Origin: Gemmatimonadota bacterium
GTDB lineage: Bacteria > Gemmatimonadota > Gemmatimonadetes > Longimicrobiales > Longimicrobiaceae
Reading direction: 5' to 3'
Assembly (NCBI GenBank): GCA_019348265.1
Contig: JAHWJV010000089.1
Location: 1-10,123, forward strand
DNA length: 10,123 nt
The notes beneath the pieces are model-generated. The model was not told the origin of the DNA. It did not search any database and saw nothing but the letters and a program-made list of their open reading frames with translations. Of the stretch, positions 1 to 6,468 are shown piece by piece; positions within the stretch are counted from its first letter, which is position 1, and every line of letters begins with the position of its first letter. A program made the translations under genes and the position numbers.

Positions 1-222
1 GGCCGGGCGCGGTGCGAGGTCTTCGACGAGGGGATGCGCCTGCGCGTCCTCAACCGCCTCAACACGGAGAACGAGCTGCGCGCGGGCCTCGGCCGCGGCG
101 AGCTGCTCGTCGAGTACCAGCCGCTGGTCCGCGTGGCCGACGGCAAGGTCGTCGGCGCGGAGGCCCTCGCCCGCTGGGCGCACCCGGAGCGCGGCCTGCT
201 CGGCCCGGGCGAGTTCATCGAG
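1..222 (+). other. Fragment: end of GGDEF domain and first ~50 residues of an EAL domain
   Basis: The translation from base 1 begins GRARCEVFDEGMRLRVLNRL, which resembles the GRARYEVFD-type tail of GGDEF diguanylate cyclases and the linker that follows. It continues LRAGLGRGELLVEYQPLV and GAEALARWAHPERGLLGPGEFI, the hallmark start of EAL c-di-GMP phosphodiesterases; the catalytic Glu of the EAL motif is encoded at 160-162. An EAL domain is about 240 residues, so most of it, including the later metal-binding residues, is missing and no phosphodiesterase activity is expected. Every codon in this stretch ends in G or C, unlike the ScpA part. It probably belongs to a GGDEF-EAL gene from elsewhere in the genome or from another genome. 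Confidence 0.85.
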
Positions 223-768
223 ATGGCCGCCACGCTGGTGCGCATCAAGGCGCAGATGCTCTTCCCGCGGCGTGCGGACGACGAGGAGGAGGATCCCAGG
301 GCGGACCTCGTGCGGCGCCTCCTGGAGTACGAGCATTTCCGCGAGGCGGCCGAGCTGATGGAGCGCGCGGAGCGCGACCGGGCACGCTACTTCCGGAAGG
401 GGTACGTCCCGGTGCGGAGACCGGCTCCGCCCTCGGAGGCGCCGCTGGACACCGGATGGGACGAGGTGTGGGAAGCATTGCTCGCGATGGTCGCCCGCCA
501 GGCGGAGCCTGCGCCCGCCTATCGCTTCGCGGGGCAGACGGTGCGGCTGGAGGAAAAGGTCGGCTACATCCTGGCGCGGCTGAGCTCGGTGAGCAGGGTG
601 GAGTTTTCGGCGTTGGTGTCGCCGTGGGGCACACGGACGCACGCGGTCATGTCGCTGCTCGCGTGTCTGGAGCTGGCGCGGCGTAGCGCTCTGCGACTGC
701 GACAGAGTGAGCCCTTCGCCACTCTCTGGGTCTACAGCCGCGACGACGAGGACGCGGATGCGGCTTAG
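1..768 (+). CDS. scpA: ScpA (SMC-ScpAB subunit) with its N-terminus replaced by GGDEF/EAL sequence; 5' partial, chimeric
   Basis: Open in frame from base 1 to the TAG at 766-768 (255 residues), so the true start lies left of the window. The ATG at 34 sits inside the linker between GGDEF and EAL domains and is unlikely to be the start. From about base 208 onward the protein is ScpA, the kleisin of the bacterial SMC condensin: AATLVRIKAQMLFPRR, an acidic run, then LLEYEHFREAAELMERAE (central part that contacts ScpB) and a C-terminal winged helix ending RLRQSEPFATLWVY that binds the SMC head in known ScpA proteins. The upstream part (1 to ~222) is unrelated c-di-GMP signalling sequence, so the N-terminal helical domain of ScpA that binds the SMC neck is absent. 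scpB follows with an 11-bp overlap, which supports the ScpA identity. The ScpA part is secure; whether the fused gene exists in the organism is doubtful. Confidence 0.85.
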   Translation, partial: GRARCEVFDEGMRLRVLNRLNTENELRAGLGRGELLVEYQPLVRVADGKVVGAEALARWAHPERGLLGPGEFIEMAATLVRIKAQMLFPRRADDEEEDPRADLVRRLLEYEHFREAAELMERAERDRARYFRKGYVPVRRPAPPSEAPLDTGWDEVWEALLAMVARQAEPAPAYRFAGQTVRLEEKVGYILARLSSVSRVEFSALVSPWGTRTHAVMSLLACLELARRSALRLRQSEPFATLWVYSRDDEDADAA

Positions 769-1294
769 TCAGCTCGTCGAAGCGCTGCTCTTCGCCAGCG
801 ACGCCCCGCTCACCGCTGGAGAGCTCGCCCGGATCGATCCCGCGCTCGACGAGGAGATGGTGGAGCAGATCATCGCGGCGCTGCGGGCGGATTACGAGCG
901 GGAAGAGCGCGCATTCGACATCCTCGAGATCGCGGGCGGATATCAGCTGCTGACGCGGCCCGAGTTCGCGCACGCGCTGGAGCGCTTCGACACCGTGCCC
1001 GCGTCGTCCAGGCTCTCCTCACCGGCGCTCGAGACGCTCGCGATCATCGCGTATCGGCAGCCCGTCGGTCGTGCCGAGGTGGAGGAGATCCGCGGTGTCG
1101 CAGCAGGAGGCGTGCTGAAGACGCTGCAGGAGCGCGGGCTGGTGGAGGTGGTCGGCAGGGGAGAGGGGCTGGGACGCCCACTGCTCTACGGGACGACGCG
1201 CTTTTTTCTGGAACACTTCGGCTTTCGAACCCTGGATGACCTGCCGCGACCGGAAGAGCTGGCCGTCGTGCTCACTCGTGAGAACCCGCAATGA
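758..1294 (+). CDS. scpB: Segregation and condensation protein ScpB
   Basis: 178 residues, usual for ScpB. The protein forms a dimer of tandem winged-helix domains and binds the central part of ScpA in the SMC-ScpAB complex that organizes and segregates the chromosome. The N-terminal domain starts MRLSQLVEALLFASDAPLT (residues 1-19). The highly conserved second winged helix is clear: SSPALETLAIIAYRQPVGR (about 87-105), VEEIRGVAAGGVLKTLQERG (about 108-127), and GRPLLYGTTRFFLEHFGF (139-156) followed by LDDLP. I chose the ATG at 758 rather than the in-frame ATG at 707, because 707 adds 17 low-quality residues inside scpA and only 758 matches the family start; a weak GAGGAC lies at 748-753. It overlaps scpA by 11 bp and its TGA overlaps the next ATG (ATGA, 1291-1294), so the three genes are probably one transcript. 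Confidence 0.95.
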   Translation: MRLSQLVEALLFASDAPLTAGELARIDPALDEEMVEQIIAALRADYEREERAFDILEIAGGYQLLTRPEFAHALERFDTVPASSRLSSPALETLAIIAYRQPVGRAEVEEIRGVAAGGVLKTLQERGLVEVVGRGEGLGRPLLYGTTRFFLEHFGFRTLDDLPRPEELAVVLTRENPQ

Positions 1295-2445
1295 GCACTG
1301 AAGAGGTGCGTCTGCAGGTGTTCCTCGCGCGCTCGGGGCTCACCTCCCGGCGCGGCGGCGAGGACATGATCCGCGACGGTCGCGTGCGGGTGAACGGCGA
1401 GCGTGCCGAACTCGGCACCAAAGTGTTGGAAGGCCGCGACGTGGTGACGGTGGATGGGCGCCGCGTGGCTCTGCAGACCCCGGAGTGGATCGCGCTGCAC
1501 AAGCCGAAGGGTTACGTCTCCACGCGGGACGATCCGGAGGGCCGCCGTACCGTTTACGATCTGCTCCCGCCCGAGCTGCACCACCTCTTCCATGTGGGGC
1601 GGCTCGACCGCGACAGCACCGGGCTCCTCCTCCTCACCAATGACGGCGAGACGGCCAACCTCGTCCTGCATCCCCGCTACGGCACCGAGAAGGAGTACCT
1701 CGCCGACGTGGAGGGGGAGCCCACGCCGCATACGCTGCGGAAGCTCGTCAAAGGGGTCGAGCTGGAGGACGGCGTCGCGCACGCCGTCGCGGCGCAGTCG
1801 CTGGGGGAGCTCGACGACGGCTACTTCCAGGTCCGGCTGATCATGCGCGAGGGGCGGCGCCGTGAGGTTCGCCGCATGCTGGAGGCGGTCGGCCTTCCTG
1901 TGCGGCGACTATTCCGCCGGGCCTTCGGCCCGATCGAGGTGGGGCGTCTCCGCTCCGGTCACTGGCGCTATCTCACCGAGACGGAGATCGGCTGGCTTCG
2001 CCGCGCGGGAGAAGCGCCGCCCGAAGAGGGCGAAGCGCAGCCGCGGAACGCCGGCGGGCCCCGCAAGCGTGCCGCCGGGCCGCCGGACCGCTCCGCAGGG
2101 TCGCCCTCCGGCACCCGCGGCCCGGCCAAACGGTCCCCCGAGCGGCCGAGGCGACCCGGTGAGCCCAAACGCCGCCCCTCACCCGCGGCGGGCCGCTCGT
2201 CGGGAACGTCCGATGAGGGGGAAGCGCCGCCGCGCGGATTCCGAGCTCCGCGGCGGCCGGAAGGCGCGGCTCGCCCGGAGAGATCCACGGGTGGACCGCG
2301 TAAATCGTCCGGCCGGGGGAGAAACCCGCCGCGCGACGCGGGCGAGTCACCGCGACCGCCGCGGAAGTCCACCGGCCCACGCAAGTCTCCGGGGCCGCGG
2401 GGGAAGACGCCCGGGCGTGGCGGGAAGCCGCCTGGTCGAGCTTAG
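1291..2445 (+). CDS. rluB: RluB-type rRNA pseudouridine synthase with long basic tail
   Basis: 384 residues in the RsuA/RluB/RluE/RluF family, which isomerizes specific uridines in rRNA to pseudouridine. The S4 RNA-binding domain spans about residues 5-60 (VRLQVFLARSGLTSRRGGED, then DGRVRVNGE). The catalytic domain runs from about 65 to 235, with ALHKPKGYVSTRDDPEGR (68-85) and the catalytic motif GRLDRDSTGLLLLTNDGE (103-120), where Asp106 is the expected nucleophile. MREGRRREVRRMLEAVGLPV and LFRRAFGPIEVG are also typical. The core ends near residue 240; residues 241-384 are a low-complexity tail. Position after scpB is a common arrangement and favours RluB (large-subunit helix 89 region) over RsuA, but sequence alone does not fix the target uridine. 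The ATG overlaps the scpB stop. Confidence 0.93.
   Translation: MSTEEVRLQVFLARSGLTSRRGGEDMIRDGRVRVNGERAELGTKVLEGRDVVTVDGRRVALQTPEWIALHKPKGYVSTRDDPEGRRTVYDLLPPELHHLFHVGRLDRDSTGLLLLTNDGETANLVLHPRYGTEKEYLADVEGEPTPHTLRKLVKGVELEDGVAHAVAAQSLGELDDGYFQVRLIMREGRRREVRRMLEAVGLPVRRLFRRAFGPIEVGRLRSGHWRYLTETEIGWLRRAGEAPPEEGEAQPRNAGGPRKRAAGPPDRSAGSPSGTRGPAKRSPERPRRPGEPKRRPSPAAGRSSGTSDEGEAPPRGFRAPRRPEGAARPERSTGGPRKSSGRGRNPPRDAGESPRPPRKSTGPRKSPGPRGKTPGRGGKPPGRA
2011..2442 (+). other. Low-complexity Pro/Arg/Gly-rich C-terminal tail of RluB
   Basis: Residues 241-384 of the pseudouridine synthase. My count over these 144 residues is 31 Pro, 28 Arg, 25 Gly and 8 Lys, with almost no hydrophobic residues. The triplet PRK recurs four times, mostly as GGPRK or GPRKS. 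The first ~10 residues are acidic (EAPPEEGEAQ) and the rest strongly basic. This looks like a disordered RNA- or ribosome-binding extension. Related tails exist on some RluB and other rRNA-modifying proteins; the exact repeats here are not ones I recognise. Confidence 0.8.
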
Positions 2446-2489
2446 CTTCGGACGCGGTGATCGCCGCGGGGATGCAGCCGAGAAGCCGC

Positions 2490-2525
2490 ACCAGCGCCGC
2501 CCGCCAGGGTGGCGCTGGTCTTTGT
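2490..2525 (+). terminator. Probable intrinsic terminator of the scpAB-rluB transcript
   Basis: Perfect 9-bp stem: ACCAGCGCC at 2490-2498 pairs with GGCGCTGGT at 2511-2519, with a 12-nt loop, then CTTTGT. It lies 45 nt after the rluB stop and before the moxR operon. The T tract is short, so termination could be partial. Confidence 0.6.
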
Positions 2526-2550
2526 CACAAGTTTACCCGGGTGTTAGAGG
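2522..2550 (+). promoter_or_regulatory. Weak candidate sigma-70-type promoter for the moxR-bat operon
   Basis: TTGTCA at 2522-2527 matches the -35 consensus at 5 of 6 positions. A 17-nt spacer leads to TAGAGG at 2545-2550, which keeps only three of six -10 positions. It is the best such pair I see in the only sizeable gap (2446-2632) before the operon. It touches the T stretch of the terminator. Suggestive only. Confidence 0.25.
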
Positions 2551-2621
2551 GGCGGCGGCACAACGGTTGCCCTGGGATCGATCGGCCGCGCCGCAGCCGC
2601 TGTGAATTCCGGTCCCGTCAT

Positions 2622-2627
2622 GAGGAG
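2622..2627 (+). promoter_or_regulatory. Shine-Dalgarno site of moxR
   Basis: GAGGAG, 5 nt before the ATG at 2633. It is the clearest ribosome binding site on the + strand here and fixes the moxR start. It fits moxR being the first gene of the transcript; the last three genes start by overlap with the gene before. Confidence 0.75.
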
Positions 2628-2632
2628 ACACG

Positions 2633-3631
<999 letters not shown>

Positions 3632-3638
3632 TGCCGGG

Positions 3639-4574
3639 ATGATCGGGCGTGCTCGACGGGCGGCGAAGCGGGAGCCGGAGCCCGCGTCCGTCGATGTCCT
3701 GCGTCAGGTGCGTCGAATCGAGCTGCGCACGCGCGGGCTCGTAAACTCGCGCTTCACCGGCGAATACCACTCGGTATTCAAAGGGCAGGGGATCGAGTTC
3801 GCCGAGGTCCGAGAGTATCTGCCGGGAGACGACGTCCGCGCGATCGACTGGAACGTGACCGCGCGGCTGGGGCATCCGTACGTGAAGCGTTACGTGGAGG
3901 AGCGGGAGCTCACGGTCCTTCTCGTCGTCGACCTGTCCGGCTCCCAGCGCTGGGGAACGCGACGGCAGCTCAAATCCGAAGTAGTGGCGGAAGTCGCTGC
4001 CACGCTCGCGATGTCGGCGGTAAAGAACAACGATCGCGTGGGACTCCTCCTGGTGACGGACGAGGTGGAGCTCTTCGTCCCGGCGGGCAAAGGACGGCGC
4101 CACACGCTGCGGCTGATCCGCGATCTGCTCGCTTTTCGGCCTCGGGGGGCGCGCACCGATCTCGCCGCCGGGCTCGACTACGCGGTCCGCACCGCGCCCG
4201 CACGGTCGATCATCTTCCTCTTCTCGGACTTCGAGCTGGGCGACGGTTGGGACTCCTTCGCCCGCACGCTCACCCTGGCCACCGCGCGGCACGACGTGGT
4301 TGCGGTTCGCCTCTCCGACCCCGGGGAAGCCGAGCTCCCGGACGCCGGGGTGCTGCTCCTGAGCGATCCCGAGACCGGTGAGCGGCTCCTCTTCGACACC
4401 TCGGACCGAGCCTCCCGACAGCGGTTCTCCGAGCTCGTCACCGCAGAGGCGGAGCGCGGCAAGCGGCTCTTCCGACGTTTGCAGGTGGACGAGATCCAGC
4501 TCCGGACCGACGCGCCGTACACCCCGGCGCTGCTGGCTTTCTTCGGGCGCCGCGAGCGCCGACTGCGGCGATGA
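3639..4574 (+). CDS. DUF58 family protein with vWA-like fold
   Basis: 311 residues. The DUF58 signature is complete: GIEFAEVREYLPGDDVRAID at residues 51-70, then W71 and an NVTARLG stretch and RYVEERELTVLLVVDLSGS. A MIDAS-type metal site can be read as DLSGS (98-102), Thr173 in GARTDLAAG, and Asp197 in LFSDFELGD. There is no clear membrane segment or signal peptide, so it is probably cytoplasmic. DUF58 genes nearly always follow moxR, as here with a 7-bp gap, and the protein is a likely MoxR substrate or partner; no reaction is known. Its TGA overlaps the ATG of the next gene (4571-4574). No strong ribosome binding site is visible, so translation may depend on coupling to moxR. Confidence 0.94.
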   Translation: MIGRARRAAKREPEPASVDVLRQVRRIELRTRGLVNSRFTGEYHSVFKGQGIEFAEVREYLPGDDVRAIDWNVTARLGHPYVKRYVEERELTVLLVVDLSGSQRWGTRRQLKSEVVAEVAATLAMSAVKNNDRVGLLLVTDEVELFVPAGKGRRHTLRLIRDLLAFRPRGARTDLAAGLDYAVRTAPARSIIFLFSDFELGDGWDSFARTLTLATARHDVVAVRLSDPGEAELPDAGVLLLSDPETGERLLFDTSDRASRQRFSELVTAEAERGKRLFRRLQVDEIQLRTDAPYTPALLAFFGRRERRLRR

Positions 4575-5485
4575 TCGGCCGGATCCTCACCGCGCTCGTC
4601 GCCGGGCTTGGCGTGCTCCCCGCGCAGGCACAGGCTCCTCCCGCCGACACTTCCCGCACATTGACGGTTTCGACGGGAGTGGCGCCAGAGACCGTCACCG
4701 TCGGAGATCGCTTCCGCTCCTACGTCCGCGTCAGAGTCCCACCCCGCGCCCGCGTCGAGCTAGGCACGTTCGCGCCGAACGACTCGTTGCAGCTTGCCGA
4801 CTCCGTCCAGAGCGTCGCCGCCGGCTCGGCGGCCGTCTACCCGCTGGTCGCGTGGGTGGCCGGCGAGCCGCTGCGCCAGATCGTCCGGGTGACGGTGACC
4901 CTGGAGAGCGGAGAGCGGCGCGGCTACCAGGTGCCACTGCGCCTCCCGGTCGTCCGCTCGGTTCTCCCGGCGGACGCGGCGGAGCTGCGGCCTCGCCCGC
5001 CGAAGGGGCTCCTGATCGCCACTACCGGCGATAGGAACGGATGGTGGCTGCTGCTCCTGCTGCCCGCCGCGGTCGCCGCCGCACTCCTGGTGCGACGTCT
5101 GCTGCAGCGAAAACGACCCAGCTCGCCTGGCGACCCGCGCGCCGCGGCGCTCGCGACGCTCGATCGGCTCGGCAGGACCGCCGACGAGCTCGAAGCGGAA
5201 CCATTCTACACGGCGGTCACACGGGTACTGCGGGACTATCTCGCTCGCGTGGACGGGCGATTGGGGGAGGATCTCACCACGGCCGAGCTGCTCGAGCGGC
5301 TCGGTCAGCCGGGTGCGCTCGGCGTCGACCGAGCTACCCTCGCCGCGCTCCTCCAGCACGCGGATCCCGTGAAGTTTGGGTCGGTGGATCCGCCGGCCGC
5401 CGAAGTGCGGCGATTCTGGAGCGACGCTCGGGCCTGGATCTCCGTGAATCCTTCGGGGCCGGCGAACCAGCGGGAGGCCGCATGA
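4571..5485 (+). CDS. BatD/DUF4381-like membrane protein, short form
   Basis: 304 residues. A signal peptide is likely at 1-22 (MIGRILTALVAGLGVLPAQA then QA, cleavage after an A-x-A). Residues 30-130 look like a beta-rich extracytoplasmic domain (VTVGDRFRSYVRVRVPP; RVTVTLESGE). One membrane span lies at about 157-174 (GWWLLLLLPAAVAAALLV), followed by basic RRLLQRKR, which places the rest in the cytoplasm. The C-terminal ~110 residues (FYTAVTRVLRDYLARVDG, LTTAELLERL, ALLQHADPVKFG) resemble the cytoplasmic part of BatD and DUF4381 proteins. Classic BatD is much longer, so this is a compact relative. Both ends are ATGA overlaps with the DUF58 gene and batA. The family call rests on the C-terminal motif and position; no enzymatic function is apparent. 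Confidence 0.75.
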   Translation: MIGRILTALVAGLGVLPAQAQAPPADTSRTLTVSTGVAPETVTVGDRFRSYVRVRVPPRARVELGTFAPNDSLQLADSVQSVAAGSAAVYPLVAWVAGEPLRQIVRVTVTLESGERRGYQVPLRLPVVRSVLPADAAELRPRPPKGLLIATTGDRNGWWLLLLLPAAVAAALLVRRLLQRKRPSSPGDPRAAALATLDRLGRTADELEAEPFYTAVTRVLRDYLARVDGRLGEDLTTAELLERLGQPGALGVDRATLAALLQHADPVKFGSVDPPAAEVRRFWSDARAWISVNPSGPANQREAA

Positions 5486-6468
5486 CGCTGGAATGGGGAT
5501 CGCCGCTCTGGCTGGTCCTGCTCCCGGCGGTGCCGCTCTACCTGCATCTGCTGCGTAGACGGCCCGGCGCGGCGGTCTCCTACCCGCGGACGGCTGCTCT
5601 ACGTGCGGGTAGCCCCGCGATGCGTTGGATCGCCGTCGCGCCGGACCTCCTCCGTGCGGTCACGCTCTGCGCCCTCATCATCGGCCTGGCGCGGCCCAGG
5701 ACTCCAGGTGCCACCATCGAGGAGCGAGGAGAAGGCGTGCCGATCGTCATCGCCCTGGACATTTCATCCTCCATGCTGGCCGAGGACTTCCGCCCGCGGA
5801 ACCGGCTGACGGTGGCGAAGCAGAACATCGCGCGTTTCATCTCTGGGAGGGAGGGCGATCCGATCGGGCTGGTGGCGTTCGCCGCCGAGGCCATCACACT
5901 CGTTCCGATCACCACCTACGACCCGGTGCTCACCAACGCGCTACGCACCCTGCAGGTAGGCCTGCTGGAAGACGGCACCGCGATCGGCGACGGTCTCGCG
6001 ATCGCGGTGAACCGGCTGCGCATGGTCCGGGGCAGAAGCCGCGTGATCATCCTGATGAGCGACGGGGAGAGTAACCGTGGCGAAGTCGAGCCCCTGGCTG
6101 CCGCGCGCGCTGCCGCGACCTACGGCATTCGAGTGTACACCATCGGCGTGGGCTCGGAGGGCGTCGCGCGCGTGCCGGTAGCCCAGGACGCCGCCGGCAT
6201 TCGGTACGCCGAGCTCCCGGTCGGGATCGACGAGACGCTCCTTCGAGAGATCGCTGACGTCACCGGTGGAACCTACTTCCGCGCGACGGACCCCCGCGCT
6301 CTGGCGGACGTTTACGCGCGGATCGACCTGCTGGTGAAGGATCCGGTGCAGACGCGCCGCCGCGTGCAGTATTCCGAGTGGTACCTGATCCTCCTCGGCA
6401 TCGCCGGCGCCGCGCTCGTGAGCGAGTGGGCGGTGCGTGGATCGAGGTGGGGAGTGGTGCCGGGATGA
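5482..6468 (+). CDS. batA: BatA-like vWA-domain membrane protein
   Basis: 328 residues, the usual BatA size. Start is the ATG at 5482, overlapping the previous stop; the open frame continues upstream to 5041 but that part is Arg-rich shadow sequence, while MTLEWGSPLWLVLLPAVPLYLHLLRRR is the typical BatA N-terminus. Membrane spans are at about 8-25, 54-71 and 300-316. The vWA domain between them carries a complete MIDAS: DISSS (93-97, Asp93/Ser95/Ser97), Thr166 in EDGTAIGDGL, and Asp194 in LMSDGESNRG. IGLVAFA and VYTIGVGSEG are family hallmarks. BatA proteins act in the cell envelope, probably with BatB and under MoxR control; they have been linked to aerotolerance and stress survival in Bacteroides and other bacteria. 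It ends in an ATGA overlap with batB. Confidence 0.92.
   Translation: MTLEWGSPLWLVLLPAVPLYLHLLRRRPGAAVSYPRTAALRAGSPAMRWIAVAPDLLRAVTLCALIIGLARPRTPGATIEERGEGVPIVIALDISSSMLAEDFRPRNRLTVAKQNIARFISGREGDPIGLVAFAAEAITLVPITTYDPVLTNALRTLQVGLLEDGTAIGDGLAIAVNRLRMVRGRSRVIILMSDGESNRGEVEPLAAARAAATYGIRVYTIGVGSEGVARVPVAQDAAGIRYAELPVGIDETLLREIADVTGGTYFRATDPRALADVYARIDLLVKDPVQTRRRVQYSEWYLILLGIAGAALVSEWAVRGSRWGVVPG

Noticed and set aside
707..757. Earlier ATG for scpB
   Set aside because: The extra 17 residues are not ScpB-like and lie in the ScpA winged helix coding region; the ATG at 758 matches the family.
1862..2605. 247-codon + strand frame overlapping the RluB tail and running past its stop
   Set aside because: I considered a frameshift in the tail, but the RluB frame is intact through its core and to its own stop, and the alternative frame has no recognisable domain.
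5041..5481. Upstream extension of batA by 147 codons
   Set aside because: It overlaps the BatD-like gene, is Arg/Ala shadow sequence, and the ATG at 5482 gives the standard BatA N-terminus with an ATGA overlap.
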